Assembly (NCBI GenBank): GCA_039024915.1
Contig: JBCCPK010000005.1
Location: forward strand, 310,001 to 374,000
DNA from: Pseudomonadota bacterium
GTDB lineage: Bacteria; Pseudomonadota; Alphaproteobacteria; Rhizobiales; MH13
Direction: 5' to 3'
DNA: 64,000 nucleotides
Shown here: piece after piece, positions 9,924 through 18,899 of the stretch
How the letters are laid out: every line of letters starts with the position of its first letter
How positions within the stretch are numbered: position 1 is the stretch's first letter
The notes under the pieces: generated by a model
Seen by the model: only the letters and a program-made list of their open reading frames with translations
Databases searched by the model: none
Told to the model about the DNA's origin: nothing
Translations under genes and position numbers: made by a program

Positions 9924-10493
9924 ATGTCCGTCTCCTTTCTCGCTCTGTCCGGATCGACGCGTCCGGGATCATTGAACACGATGTTGGCGACCACGATGAC
10001 GAAACTCGCCGCCGATATGGGCGCGGACGCGACCCTGATTTCTCTGGCGCAGTACCCGGCCCCACTGTTTGATCAGGAGTTCGAGGCCGCTAATGGCATT
10101 CCGCAGCCAATCCAGGAGCTTTATACGCTCATAGCCGCGCAGGACGCGGTTTTCCTAGCATCGCCGGAGTACAATGGCGGCTACACGCCGCTGCTGAAGA
10201 ACACGATTGATTGGCTCAGCCGGGTGAAACCGGACGGACGTCACGCCTTTCGCGATCCGGTTTACTCATTGGGCGCCGTTTCGCCGGGCATGCAGGGTGG
10301 CGTGAATGGGCTTTACCAGCTGCGCCCGACTATCGCGCGGCTCGGCGCGATCGTGATGCCAGAACAATTGACCATCGGTGGAGGCGCGTCGGGCTTTGGC
10401 GAGGCCGGTGGTTTCAGCAATGACCGCACCACAAGTCTGGCGCAAGCTCAGCTTCAGCGATTGCTTGCGGTGGCAGGCAAGCTGAAAGGCTAG
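9924..10493 (+). CDS. NADPH-dependent FMN reductase family protein
   Basis: Flavodoxin-like NAD(P)H:FMN or quinone/chromate-type reductase of 189 residues. The FMN phosphate loop is LSGSTRPGSLN at residues 8-18, and the isoalloxazine-binding segment is ASPEYNGGYTPLLKNTIDWLSR, both diagnostic of the family. It ends 6 bp before pyrF and may be cotranscribed with it. The substrate cannot be set from sequence; family members reduce FMN, quinones, chromate or azo compounds. Confidence 0.9.
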   Translation: MSVSFLALSGSTRPGSLNTMLATTMTKLAADMGADATLISLAQYPAPLFDQEFEAANGIPQPIQELYTLIAAQDAVFLASPEYNGGYTPLLKNTIDWLSRVKPDGRHAFRDPVYSLGAVSPGMQGGVNGLYQLRPTIARLGAIVMPEQLTIGGGASGFGEAGGFSNDRTTSLAQAQLQRLLAVAGKLKG

Positions 10494-10499
10494 GCAGGC

Positions 10500-11228
10500 A
10501 TGCCAGCAATGACGTCTGCTTCACCCGCAAAAGACCGCCTGGCCCTGGCTTTGGATGTGTCGGGCGCGGATGAGGCGCGTCGCATGCTGGATCGGGTTGG
10601 CGATGAGGTCGGCATCATCAAGATCGGCTATCAACTCGCTTTCTCGGGCGGGATGGATCTGATTAGAGAGCTGTCGCACGCGGGCAAGTCAGTGTTTGCC
10701 GATCTCAAGCTGCTCGATATCGACAACACCATGGCCCACGGCATTCGATCAGTGGCTGCGTTGGGCGCCACATTTCTCACCATTCACGCCTATCCGAAAG
10801 CGATGCGGACCGCCGTTGATACACTTGGTGATGATCACGCGCTAACGGTCCTGGGTGTGACCGTTCTGACGTCGATGGACGATACAGACCTATCCGAAGC
10901 CGGTTATGCCGGTTCGACCCAGTCGCTGGTGCGCCTGCGCGCTACCCAGGCGCAGCAGGCAGGCATGCCAGGGCTTGTTTGTTCGGCGCGTGAAGTTCCA
11001 CTGCTTCGCGAACTTGCCGGGTCAGACATGCTGCTCGTAACCCCTGGTATTCGGTTTGCCGATGATGGGGCGAGTGATCAAAAGCGTATCGTCACCCCGG
11101 ATCGCGCGATTGCTGATGGTGCTGACATTTTGGTCATGGGCCGTCCGATCACAGGAAGCGGTGATCCTCGTTCTGCGGCACGGCGCGCCGTGGAGGCAAT
11201 TGAAGCCGGCCTAGAGGTCAGAGCCTGA
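10500..11228 (+). CDS. pyrF: Orotidine 5'-phosphate decarboxylase
   Basis: Last step of UMP synthesis. The 242-residue product has the catalytic DxKxxD array Asp68, Lys70, Asp73 in VFADLKLLDID, substrate contacts in LALALDV, and the phosphate-binding GIRFADDGASDQKR and VMGRPITGSGDP segments near the C-terminus. An ATG nine bases downstream (10509) is an equally plausible start; an AGGCAGG run precedes both. It follows the FMN reductase by 6 bp and precedes dapB by 42 bp. Confidence 0.96.
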   Translation: MPAMTSASPAKDRLALALDVSGADEARRMLDRVGDEVGIIKIGYQLAFSGGMDLIRELSHAGKSVFADLKLLDIDNTMAHGIRSVAALGATFLTIHAYPKAMRTAVDTLGDDHALTVLGVTVLTSMDDTDLSEAGYAGSTQSLVRLRATQAQQAGMPGLVCSAREVPLLRELAGSDMLLVTPGIRFADDGASDQKRIVTPDRAIADGADILVMGRPITGSGDPRSAARRAVEAIEAGLEVRA

Positions 11229-11270
11229 TCCTCGGATACGCGGTTGCGCGGATCGCTGGCGGTGCGCTAG

Positions 11271-12146
11271 ATGCGGTCTGCTTCAACCCCTTCTTTTCGA
11301 ATTGAGCGCCCCTTGTCCGATGCTGCCGCGCCCTCAACGTCCACCAGAGTAGCTGTTGTCGGTGCCACGGGCCGCATGGGCAGGGCGCTCGTACGGGCGG
11401 TCGAGGAAGCCGGTGGCGCAAAACTATCCGGCGCAGTCGAGCGAGAGGGCTCTGAGCATCTCGGCAGGGACGCGGGACCTCTCGCGGGGCTCCAGGAAAC
11501 CGGTGTCGTGGTCACGGATGACCCTTTGCCTGTTTTCGCCGCTAGCGACGCCGTGCTCGATTTTACGGCGCCAGAGGCAACGCTCTTCTACAACGAACTG
11601 GCTGCTCAAGCCCGGATTGTTCACGTCATTGGTACAACCGGCATGATGCCTGTCGATGAGGTCAAGCTAGACGCAGCTGCGCGCCACGCCGTCATCGTCA
11701 AGTCTGGAAACATGAGCCTTGGTGTTAACGTGCTCGCCGTGCTCGTGGAGAAAGCGGCCGCGGCATTGGGCCCCGAGTGGGATATCGAGATCATCGAGGC
11801 GCATCATCGGGGGAAGGTCGATGCGCCTTCTGGCACCGGCTATTTGCTTGGTGACGCTGCCGCCCATGGCCGCGGCATCGACCTTGCAGACAGGGCGGTC
11901 TTCACACGGCACGGTGAGACCGGAGCAAGGCCCGATGGCGCCATAGGATTTGCCTCGGTTCGTGGCGGCTCCATAGTCGGGGACCATACGGCGTTGTTCG
12001 CCGGCCCGGCAGAGCGCATCACCTTAGGCCATCATGCCGAGGATCGAAGCTTGTTTGCGCGAGGGGCCGTAAAGGCTGCATTATGGGGGCACGGTCGCAA
12101 ACCCGGGCGGTATACCATGCGCGATGTCCTTGGCTTAAACGACTAG
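11271..12146 (+). CDS. dapB: 4-hydroxy-tetrahydrodipicolinate reductase
   Basis: NAD(P)H-dependent reductase of the lysine/diaminopimelate pathway. The 291-residue protein has the dinucleotide motif [14 protein letters not shown] after a 25-residue leader, then DFTAPEA, GTTGM, the catalytic/substrate block [14 protein letters not shown] and the C-terminal [23 protein letters not shown]. The block usually reads HHRHK; here the position between Arg and Lys is Gly, while the catalytic first His and the Lys are kept. The N-terminal leader is longer than usual, so the start may lie downstream, for example at a TTG before SDAAA. Confidence 0.95.
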   Translation: MRSASTPSFRIERPLSDAAAPSTSTRVAVVGATGRMGRALVRAVEEAGGAKLSGAVEREGSEHLGRDAGPLAGLQETGVVVTDDPLPVFAASDAVLDFTAPEATLFYNELAAQARIVHVIGTTGMMPVDEVKLDAAARHAVIVKSGNMSLGVNVLAVLVEKAAAALGPEWDIEIIEAHHRGKVDAPSGTGYLLGDAAAHGRGIDLADRAVFTRHGETGARPDGAIGFASVRGGSIVGDHTALFAGPAERITLGHHAEDRSLFARGAVKAALWGHGRKPGRYTMRDVLGLND

Positions 12147-12174
12147 ACTCAACCCTCTGGGCAAAGGAAACGCT

Positions 12175-12792
12175 ATGGAACGGCTACTTGTTCTCGTCCG
12201 CCACGGTCAAAGCGAGTGGAACCTGAAGAACCTCTTCACCGGTTGGAAAAATCCAGACCTGACCGAAAAAGGCGTCGAGGAGGCACGTCAGGCCGGCCGT
12301 TCTCTTAAAGAGATGAAACTCTCTTTCGATGCGGCCTACACCTCCGATCTCTTGCGTGCGCAAAAGACGCTGGCATTGATGCAGGAGGAAATGGGAACAG
12401 ATCTTCCGGTTACGAAAGATCAGGCACTGAACGAACGCGACTATGGCGATCTAACAGGTATGAACAAGGATGAGGCGCGCGAGCAGTTCGGTGAGGACCA
12501 GGTTCACATCTGGCGCCGCTCCTATGATACGCCGCCTCCGGGCGGCGAAAGCCTAAAGATGACTGCTGAGCGTGTGTTGCCATACTTTGAAGCGGAGATT
12601 TTGCCTTTGGTCCTGGCGGGAAAGCGCATTCTCGTCTCAGCCCATGGTAACTCGCTGCGCGCACTCATCATGAAGCTTGAAGGGCTGACGCCCGAGGCTA
12701 TTCTGAAGCGCGAATTGGGTACCGGTACCCCGATCATTTATCGCCTTGATGAAGAGGGCGGCATTATCGAGAAGATCGACTTGGCCGAGTAA
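12175..12792 (+). CDS. gpmA: 2,3-bisphosphoglycerate-dependent phosphoglycerate mutase
   Basis: Glycolytic interconversion of 3- and 2-phosphoglycerate. The 205-residue protein has the phosphohistidine motif [10 protein letters not shown] (His10), [30 protein letters not shown] with the conserved Glu, and the second catalytic His in [11 protein letters not shown]. Length fits the short alphaproteobacterial dPGM form. GGAAA lies just before the ATG. It follows dapB by 28 bp, so dapB-gpmA are likely cotranscribed, and it converges on the AraC-Ogt gene. Confidence 0.96.
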   Translation: MERLLVLVRHGQSEWNLKNLFTGWKNPDLTEKGVEEARQAGRSLKEMKLSFDAAYTSDLLRAQKTLALMQEEMGTDLPVTKDQALNERDYGDLTGMNKDEAREQFGEDQVHIWRRSYDTPPPGGESLKMTAERVLPYFEAEILPLVLAGKRILVSAHGNSLRALIMKLEGLTPEAILKRELGTGTPIIYRLDEEGGIIEKIDLAE

Positions 12793-12811
12793 GGTTGCAC
12801 ATTTACCGGCC

Positions 12812-13777
12812 TTAAAGCCCGAGCTCACCTTGCGCTGGTTCACCAACCTTGCCGACGCTGGCAGCTTCCCATCCAAGCATGGCGCGTTTGCGCGTCAGTC
12901 CCCAGTGGTAGCCCGTGAGATTCCCGGTCGCTCCGACCGCGCGATGGCACGGGACGACGAAGGAGATCGGGTTCTTGCCCACCGCCGCGCCGACCGCTCG
13001 TGATGCTTTTTCCTTGCCGATATGGCGCGCGATTGCGCCGTAAGTCGTGGTGGAGCCAAGGGGGATTGCAAGAAGGGTTTCCCATACCCGCACCTCGAAA
13101 TCGGTGCCGATCAGTGTGATGCGAACCGGCTGGTCCTGCCTCCATATCCCCGGGTCGAAGACGGCCCGCGCGTCATCGGCGGTTCCCGCGTCGTCGCGCA
13201 CATAGTTCGCCGCGGGCCAGCGATTGGCCATGTCGTCGAAGCAGGCGATCTCGCCACCCTGATCACAGAATGCGAGGCCAACCAGGCCATGCTCGGTCAT
13301 CATCACCAGCGCAAGGCCGAAGGGTGAAGGATGAAATCCGTAGCGGATCTCCAGCCCTGCCCCCTTTGCCCGATAAGCGCCCGGTGGCATGGCCTGGTGG
13401 GTGACGAACAGATCGTGGAGCCTTCCCGGTCCCGACAGACCGCTGCCATAGGCCGCGTCGAGCACCGGCTCGCCGGCTTCGAGGAGCCGTTTGGCGCGAT
13501 CGAGCGTCACCGCCTGCAGGAAGGCCTTCGGTGTCAGCCCCGCATAGGCGCGGAACTTGCGCGTCAGGACTACCGGATGTTCGCCCACCGCGCGCGCGAT
13601 GGTCTCAATATCGGGCTGATCGATGGCCTTGTCGGTGATAAACGCGATAGCTTCGCGGACCGCCTCATACGCGGCGCACCGTTGATCGTAGGAGCCCAAG
13701 GCGCCGTCATCATCCAGCTCTGCCGGACTAGCGGCGAGGCCTGAGGGTTCACTTTGAGCGGTTGTAGCGTGGGTCAT
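12812..13777 (-). CDS. AraC-type HTH plus O6-methylguanine-DNA methyltransferase (Ada-like, no N-terminal Ada domain)
   Basis: Bifunctional regulator/repair protein of 321 residues. Residues about 45-130 form an AraC-type DNA-binding domain (ETIARAVGEHPVVLTRKFRAYAGLTPKAFLQAVTLDRAKRLL). The C-terminal domain is a methyltransferase with VWETLLAIPLGSTTTYGAIARHIG, SRAVGAAVGKNPISFVVPCHRAVGATGNLTGYHWGL; the PCHR Cys accepts the methyl group from O6-methylguanine. The N-terminal zinc/phosphotriester Ada domain is absent, so methylphosphotriester sensing in the E. coli manner is not expected. Start chosen at the ATG with AAGGCG upstream, 12 codons inside a GTG-opened frame. Confidence 0.9.
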   Translation of the reverse strand: MTHATTAQSEPSGLAASPAELDDDGALGSYDQRCAAYEAVREAIAFITDKAIDQPDIETIARAVGEHPVVLTRKFRAYAGLTPKAFLQAVTLDRAKRLLEAGEPVLDAAYGSGLSGPGRLHDLFVTHQAMPPGAYRAKGAGLEIRYGFHPSPFGLALVMMTEHGLVGLAFCDQGGEIACFDDMANRWPAANYVRDDAGTADDARAVFDPGIWRQDQPVRITLIGTDFEVRVWETLLAIPLGSTTTYGAIARHIGKEKASRAVGAAVGKNPISFVVPCHRAVGATGNLTGYHWGLTRKRAMLGWEAASVGKVGEPAQGELGL

Positions 13778-13837
13778 GGGCGCCTTGTGGCCTATCGATG
13801 AGCCACCCGCCACCCGAAACCGAACCGGAGACGAAAG

Positions 13838-14365
13838 CTAGGCAGGAAGCGCGCCCCGTCTGATCCGCGAGAGGACATCGCCGAGAGCATTGGCGAAGCT
13901 CTCCTTGTCGGCCGGGTTCATGAAGGAACCAACCGGGAACTGCTGGCCCTTACTTTCAAGCTTGATTGCGAGCACACGCTCTTCCTCATGATCGTAGGCG
14001 GTCTTCAGCCGTGTCCATACCGGATGCAGGCTGTCCGTCGTTACGCGGCCCCAGCCGCTGACCCGTTTGATGGTCAGGCAGTCGGGGGTAACAACAACCT
14101 CTTCGTAGGCGCGGCCGGCGCGATAATTGATTTGGAAGGCGGCCCAAACGATGAGCACATCGAGCACGAGAAACGCAAGAACGGGCCATGCGCCAACGGC
14201 CAAGAACATGATGCCCGATGAGGTGGCCAAACCCGCGATTACAACCATCATCACAACAAACCCGTTGCGCGAAAGCGAGCGATGCGGTGTCAGCTTTGCC
14301 GAGAAGACCGGGGCACGTTGACGCTCGTTGTGAGCACTGCCTGCTGTCGGGTTGTGATCGTCCAT
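13838..14365 (-). CDS. DUF2244 domain membrane protein
   Basis: Integral membrane protein of 175 residues with two close transmembrane segments (FVVMMVVIAGLATSSGIMFLAVGAWPVLAFLVLDVLIVWAAF, residues 36-78) and a C-terminal cytoplasmic part beginning NYRAGRAYEEVVVTP. This arrangement matches DUF2244 proteins, widespread in alphaproteobacteria and without assigned function. It is divergent from nth, a neighbour it keeps in many alphaproteobacteria. Nothing in the sequence points to a catalytic site. Confidence 0.85.
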   Translation of the reverse strand: MDDHNPTAGSAHNERQRAPVFSAKLTPHRSLSRNGFVVMMVVIAGLATSSGIMFLAVGAWPVLAFLVLDVLIVWAAFQINYRAGRAYEEVVVTPDCLTIKRVSGWGRVTTDSLHPVWTRLKTAYDHEEERVLAIKLESKGQQFPVGSFMNPADKESFANALGDVLSRIRRGALPA

Positions 14366-14441
14366 AGCGCTCTATATGCCAAACAAATGCGGGCGATTGA
14401 ACCGCGGCCTCTTGCGACAAACCATCTCTAGTCAACTCATC

Positions 14442-15188
14442 ATGCAGCCGACCAGTTCCGTAAGTCCTGCGCCTGTACCGGCGAAGCCACCGCGTAAGCG
14501 GCGGCCGCGGTCCAAATTGTCGCGTGATGAAATTGGACAGCTTTTTGCTGCGTTCCACGCGATTGAGCCTGACCCGAAGGGCGAGCTTGAGCACGTTAAC
14601 GCCTACACATTACTGGTGGCCGTGGTCCTGTCCGCACAAGCGACCGATGCGGGTGTGAACAAGGCGACTGAGCCGCTCTTCAAGATTGCCGATACGCCCG
14701 CCAAGATGCTTGCGCTTGGCGAAGAGACAGTGCGGTCCCACGTCAAGACGATCGGGCTCTATCGGGGAAAAGCGAAGAACGTCATCGCTCTGTCCCAGCG
14801 CCTCTTGGACGATCACCCTGACCTGCCTGCGGGCGAGGTGCCGGAGGATCGCGACTATCTCGAAAGCCTACCTGGGGTGGGACGCAAGACGGCAAATGTG
14901 GTGATGAATATGGCGTTCGGCCATCACACCAATGCCGTCGATACCCATGTCTTTCGGGTGTCAAATCGCACGGGCCTTGCGCCCGGCAAGACGGTTGAGG
15001 TGGTGGAGAGTATTCTCGACCGCGTCATTCCAGAGACCTACGGCTTGCACGCCCATCACTGGCTCATCTTGCATGGCCGCTATCTTTGCAAGGCACGAAC
15101 GCCCGAATGTTGGCGGTGCCCAGTGATCGACGTTTGCCGGTTCAAGGACAAGGTGCTGGAGCCGAAGTCCAAGTCCTCTGCCCGCTAG
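14442..15188 (+). CDS. nth: Endonuclease III
   Basis: Base-excision DNA glycosylase/AP lyase for oxidised pyrimidines. In the 248-residue product the helix-hairpin-helix is LPGVGRKTA with catalytic Lys149, and the catalytic Asp167 lies in AVDTHVFRV. The iron-sulfur cluster Cys appear as CX6CX2CX5C in CKARTPECWRCPVIDVC. The frame opens at 14376, but the ATG at 14442 was chosen because the extra 22 residues are not family-like and would leave only 10 bp for the divergent promoters; neither start has a clear ribosome binding site. A basic N-terminal tail of 20 residues is normal here. Confidence 0.95.
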   Translation: MQPTSSVSPAPVPAKPPRKRRPRSKLSRDEIGQLFAAFHAIEPDPKGELEHVNAYTLLVAVVLSAQATDAGVNKATEPLFKIADTPAKMLALGEETVRSHVKTIGLYRGKAKNVIALSQRLLDDHPDLPAGEVPEDRDYLESLPGVGRKTANVVMNMAFGHHTNAVDTHVFRVSNRTGLAPGKTVEVVESILDRVIPETYGLHAHHWLILHGRYLCKARTPECWRCPVIDVCRFKDKVLEPKSKSSAR

Positions 15189-15281
15189 AACTTGAGAATA
15201 ACCAAGCCTACTGGCGCGTCTTGTCCGAGGAGCACGACCGCAGCGTGTCAGCTTGCTCCACGCGTCGCAGCGCCTCCCCGA

Positions 15282-15959
15282 TCACACAACAAGAATCGGG
15301 GAGTTCGTTGCGACGCGGCCGTACAAATCGATGACGTCCTGATTGAACATGCGAACGCAGCCTGACGACACCGCTTTTCCGATAGACCAGTCTTCCGTTG
15401 TGCCGTGGACCCGGTACAGCGTGTCGACATTGCCCTCAAAGATGTACAGAGCTCGTGCACCCAGTGGGTTTCCAAGACCGGGGTCCATGCCACCATTCTC
15501 GATCGAATAGGGCTCAAGCTCAGGTTGGCGTGCCACCATTTCATCCGGCGGTGTCCAGCGCGGCCAAGGGCGTTTCCAGGCGATGCGCGCGCGGCCCGAC
15601 CAATCAAATCCCTGACGGCCAACGCCGATGCCGTACCGCATCGCCTTGCCGCCTTCCTGAACATGATAGAGGTAGAAGTTGCGCGTATCGACGACCACGG
15701 TGCCCACACGTTCATTGGTCGGATAGTCAACCTGCCGTCTAAGAAAGCGCTCCTCGACCTGGGTGAGATCGACAGCTGGCACAGGGAACTGCTCGTGCGG
15801 CAAGGGGCCGTACATCATCGCAAAGCGGCTGGGGGCGACGGGCTCTGCCGGCGCAAAGCTGGTTTGCGGTGCGGCGGTCATGCAGCCCGAGACAGCAAGG
15901 CCGCTCATCAGGGCTGAGCCGGCCATAAACTGCCGGCGTGAAAGAACTGGGTTACGCAT
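15282..15959 (-). CDS. L,D-transpeptidase (YkuD) family lipoprotein-like protein
   Basis: Peptidoglycan cross-linking or lipoprotein-anchoring enzyme of 225 residues. The N-terminus MRNPVLSRRQFMAGSALMSGLAVSGC combines a twin-arginine-like SRRQF motif with a lipobox-like AVSGC (Cys26), so export by Tat and/or lipidation is possible. The YkuD catalytic region is at the C-terminus: YRVHGTTEDWSIGKAVSSGCVRMFNQD with nucleophilic Cys in SGCVRM. The aromatic/proline-rich WKRPWPRWTPPDEM segment precedes it, as in alphaproteobacterial family members. The frame extends 20 codons upstream, but the ATG at 15959 starts the signal. Confidence 0.9.
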   Translation of the reverse strand: MRNPVLSRRQFMAGSALMSGLAVSGCMTAAPQTSFAPAEPVAPSRFAMMYGPLPHEQFPVPAVDLTQVEERFLRRQVDYPTNERVGTVVVDTRNFYLYHVQEGGKAMRYGIGVGRQGFDWSGRARIAWKRPWPRWTPPDEMVARQPELEPYSIENGGMDPGLGNPLGARALYIFEGNVDTLYRVHGTTEDWSIGKAVSSGCVRMFNQDVIDLYGRVATNSPILVV

Positions 15960-16035
15960 AGATACTCTCCAGCGGATAGGAACAAATAAATGGGAACGAG
16001 GCGCAAGGGCCGCGCGCACAGTTTCGTTTCGCTGG

Positions 16036-16380
16036 TTAAGGGCGCGGTGGCCGCAGGCGTTGCTTGACGCGGAATTCTGCGGCCGACATTTGGCCCGTGC
16101 TGCGCCCGCCCATCATCGCGGCGAGCTTGGGTTCTTCGGGCTGTGGTGCCAGCATCGGGCAATCGCCGGAACAAACCGATGCGCTACCGCGTGCGTCAAT
16201 CCTCTGCTGGGGCTCGCAACACGCCTCGAGCGTGACCATAGAATCGCCTGCCGCCGCACTCTCATAGACAAGCGCATCGGACGCGCCACTCTCGGACGCA
16301 ACCGCTAATGCCCCGCCGGGTAAGGCAAGGATCAAAAGCGCCAGTGCAAGACTGACAAAGGATTTCGCACCCCATAACAT
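16036..16380 (-). CDS. Hypothetical small secreted Cys-containing protein
   Basis: Unrecognised protein of 114 residues. It starts MLWGAKSFVSLALALLILALPGGALA, a good signal peptide with cleavage near residue 26, and the mature part has an EACCEPQQRI and a SVCSGDCPML segment giving four Cys that could form disulfides or bind a metal. The C-terminal half is basic (EFRVKQRLRPPRP). It lies 76 bp upstream of the L,D-transpeptidase on the same strand. No family assignment is offered. The frame is open further upstream, but the added residues look noncoding. Confidence 0.5.
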   Translation of the reverse strand: MLWGAKSFVSLALALLILALPGGALAVASESGASDALVYESAAAGDSMVTLEACCEPQQRIDARGSASVCSGDCPMLAPQPEEPKLAAMMGGRSTGQMSAAEFRVKQRLRPPRP

Positions 16381-16539
16381 GGTGTGTGCTCCGACACGGC
16401 AATTGAGACAATCCTGAGGCATGTAAAATGCTCGCAAGACAGCAGACATTGGTGTTGCCTGTGCGCAACGCCTATCACGGGATCATTTAAGGTTTGATCA
16501 ATTTCGGGCGTCCGGCACCTCAAAATTGCGCGAGGATCA

Positions 16540-17232
16540 TTAAGCCACCGCGCTGTCGCGCCGACCCTGCTCATCTTGATGCGATAATCGCTTGTGTAGA
16601 TGGACCATCAAGGCTGTTGCAAACAGTGGGGTCAGGAGGTTGACGATCGGGATAGCGACAAGACCGGCTATCACGAGGCTAGCAAGGAAAACCTGCCCTC
16701 CGTTGGCTTTGCGAAGTGCTTGAACCTCGCGTTTTGAGCGATGGCGCAAAGCGGCGAGTTCGAAATACTCCCGACCCAGCAGATAGCCATTGGCAAGCAG
16801 GAAGATGATCGCGTTGACGCCTGGCACCAAAAGCAATGCCAAGGCGCATACATTCACAGCGAGGACCACGAAGAAGAAACCGACCGCTTCCCTCAGACCT
16901 TGCAGCAGCGGCAGAGGCCGGCCTGGTGGTTCAGCGCCGTAATGTGTGCGTTCAACGGTCTCGGCGATGTCATCGAGAAAAAGGCTGGCAACCAGCGCCG
17001 TCACCGGGACAACCAGAAATATCGCGCCGACGATGAGCGCCAGACCGGACAGGACTTGAATTGCGCCGTCCATCCATCCCGTTTCGATCTGCACAAGATG
17101 ATCGATCAGGGTCGCGAGGCCGAACCACGCGACAATCAAGGTTAGGACGGTAAGGCCGAGCGACTTTGCCAGGACACCGCGGAAAGGCGGTGACAAGACG
17201 TCGAGGAAAGCCTGGCGGATCAGCGCAAACAC
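16540..17232 (-). CDS. EI24/CysZ-type membrane protein
   Basis: Polytopic membrane protein of about 230 residues of the EI24 domain family, whose E. coli member CysZ moves sulfate. Family marks are the opening RQAFLDVLSPPFRGVLAKSLGLTVLTL, the hydrophobic block AIQVLSGLALIVGAIFLVVPVTALVASLFLDDIAETVE, and NAIIFLLANGYLLGREYFELAALRHRSKREVQALR. Four or more transmembrane segments are visible. The GTG start at 17232 matches family N-termini; the open frame continues 39 codons upstream with a Cys-rich stretch that I do not trust. It is divergent from the adenosine kinase gene. Confidence 0.85.
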   Translation of the reverse strand: MFALIRQAFLDVLSPPFRGVLAKSLGLTVLTLIVAWFGLATLIDHLVQIETGWMDGAIQVLSGLALIVGAIFLVVPVTALVASLFLDDIAETVERTHYGAEPPGRPLPLLQGLREAVGFFFVVLAVNVCALALLLVPGVNAIIFLLANGYLLGREYFELAALRHRSKREVQALRKANGGQVFLASLVIAGLVAIPIVNLLTPLFATALMVHLHKRLSHQDEQGRRDSAVA

Positions 17233-17378
17233 GAGCGCGTGTCCGGGAAGCGGCAGTTTACGGCGACAATCATCGCAGGCACATAGGCAGTTGTCGGCAA
17301 ACCCACAATGGTCCATGACCAGCGACAGCAAAGACTGCAACTTCAACACTTAACCGATCAGGCTCGCAAAGCACCGCC

Positions 17379-18401
17379 ATGACCAACACGACCGAAACAC
17401 GTTTTGACGTTGTCGCCATAGGCAACGCTATTTTCGACATCCTTGCCCACGTGGAAGATGACTTTCTGGTGCGCGAAAAGCTTGTGAAGGGCTCGATGCG
17501 CCTGGTTGATGCTGCCGAGTCGGCGCGGCTCTACAACCGCATCGGACAGGCCACCCGCATGTCTGGTGGTTCCGCAGGCAACACTGCCGCCGCCATCGCC
17601 TCGCTGGGAGGAAGCGCCGCTTATATCGGGAAAGTGGCGCAGGATGACACCGGGCGCGCCTACGCCCACGACATGCGCGGCATCGGCGTACACTTCGATG
17701 TTCAGCCCCTGTCGGCTGCGCAGGGCATTCACACGGCCACGTCGGTCATCCTTGTCACCCCCGATGGCGAGCGGACGATGAACACGTCGCTGGCGGCCTG
17801 TCAGGAACTAACGGTCCAAGACATCGAGCCCAACGTCATCCGTGCGTCCGCCATCACCTACATGGAAGGCTATCTGTGGGATCCGGCCAAGGCCAAGGAA
17901 GCTTTCCGCTATGCGGCGAAGATCGCCAAGCAGGCTGGCCGCCGTGTTGCCCTAACCTTATCCGATAGTTTCTGCGTCGACCGTTTTCGCAGCGAATTCA
18001 TAGATCTGATGCGCTCAGGTACCGTCGATACGCTCTTTGCCAACGAACATGAGCTGAAAGCGCTGTACGAAACGGCTGACCTTCCAACGGCGTACAATGC
18101 CCTTGCGCAGGACTGTGATCTGGGCATCGTGACGCTTGGCGCGAAGGGGTCGATGTCGATCCAGGGCGAGGAGCGTGTTGAAGTTGGGACAAAGCCCGTC
18201 GAGGATTTGGTTGATCTTACCGGTGCAGGGGACGCTTTTGCCGGGGGCTACCTGTTTGGTCTGGCCCGGAAGATGCCGCTGAATATTTGCGCTGAACTGG
18301 GCCACCTGGCGGCGGGTCACGTCATCCAGCAGATGGGGCCGCGCCCTCAGGTCTCGCTCAAACAGTTGGCGTTTGACGCCGGTCTGTTGATCGAAGCCTG
18401 A
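17379..18401 (+). CDS. Adenosine kinase, PfkB family
   Basis: PfkB-type carbohydrate/nucleoside kinase of 340 residues, closest to bacterial adenosine kinases. The N-terminal VVAIGNAIFDILAHV and MSGGSAGNTAAAIASLGGSAAYIGKVAQDDTG segments bind the nucleoside, and the C-terminal DLTGAGDAFAGGYLFGL carries the anion hole and catalytic Asp of PfkB signature 2. FANEHELKALY is the usual middle motif. It would return adenosine, for example from S-adenosylhomocysteine breakdown by AhcY (also in this window), to AMP. A YbaK-type gene follows closely. Confidence 0.92.
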   Translation: MTNTTETRFDVVAIGNAIFDILAHVEDDFLVREKLVKGSMRLVDAAESARLYNRIGQATRMSGGSAGNTAAAIASLGGSAAYIGKVAQDDTGRAYAHDMRGIGVHFDVQPLSAAQGIHTATSVILVTPDGERTMNTSLAACQELTVQDIEPNVIRASAITYMEGYLWDPAKAKEAFRYAAKIAKQAGRRVALTLSDSFCVDRFRSEFIDLMRSGTVDTLFANEHELKALYETADLPTAYNALAQDCDLGIVTLGAKGSMSIQGEERVEVGTKPVEDLVDLTGAGDAFAGGYLFGLARKMPLNICAELGHLAAGHVIQQMGPRPQVSLKQLAFDAGLLIEA

Positions 18402-18440
18402 TCGATCTTGGACCCTGTCGTTCCCAAACCTGGCTCATCC

Positions 18441-18899
18441 ATGGAGCGGGTGGTAAAGGCCGCCCAGGCTTTGGGACTGGATGTTGAGCTTCGAGTGATG
18501 GATCAGTCCACCCGGACCGCTCAAGACGCAGCGCGCGCGTGCGGTTGCAAAGTGGACCAGATCGTTAAATCGCTGGTTTTTGAGAACGCCGAAACAGGCG
18601 GGCTCGCGCTGGTCCTGATCAGTGGCGCGCATGATGCCGATATTGAGCACCTCAAGCGAGCGCATGGACTGCATCTCAAGCGCGCCGATGGTCGGCGGGT
18701 GCGCGATGAAACAGGCTTTGCGATTGGTGGCGTTGCACCGATAGGCCACAAGGCACCCATCGCCGTGTGGATGGATAATACTCTGCTGGGCTTTGGTGAT
18801 GTATGGGCCGCTGCTGGTCGTCCCGATAGCGTCTTTCGGGTTGATCCAAGAAGCTTGGTCGCTGCCACCCATGCCTCAGTTATCGATGTGCGCCCCTAG
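18441..18899 (+). CDS. YbaK/EbsC-type aminoacyl-tRNA deacylase
   Basis: Single-domain trans-editing protein of about 152 residues. The family pattern is clear: STRTAQDAARACGCKVDQIVKSLVFE with the conserved Lys, VLISGAHDADIEHLKRAHG, and GFAIGGVAPIGHKAPIAVWMD, the substrate pocket GGVxPxG motif. These proteins hydrolyse mischarged tRNAs such as Cys- or Ala-tRNA(Pro); the exact specificity is not readable. The frame opens with a TTG at 18408, 6 bp after the adenosine kinase stop, so the start could lie there. The gene's end overlaps the convergent Lrp gene by 4 bp. Confidence 0.88.
   Translation: MERVVKAAQALGLDVELRVMDQSTRTAQDAARACGCKVDQIVKSLVFENAETGGLALVLISGAHDADIEHLKRAHGLHLKRADGRRVRDETGFAIGGVAPIGHKAPIAVWMDNTLLGFGDVWAAAGRPDSVFRVDPRSLVAATHASVIDVRP

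Noticed and set aside
11800-11840. DapB HHRGK in place of HHRHK as an inactivating change
   Set aside because: The catalytic His and Lys are kept; the altered position is not known to be essential.
17233-17349. Cys-rich N-terminal extension of the EI24/CysZ protein (CGFADNCLCACDDC)
   Set aside because: Family members start near RQAFLDVLSPP; the extension begins directly after an in-frame stop and crowds the divergent promoter.
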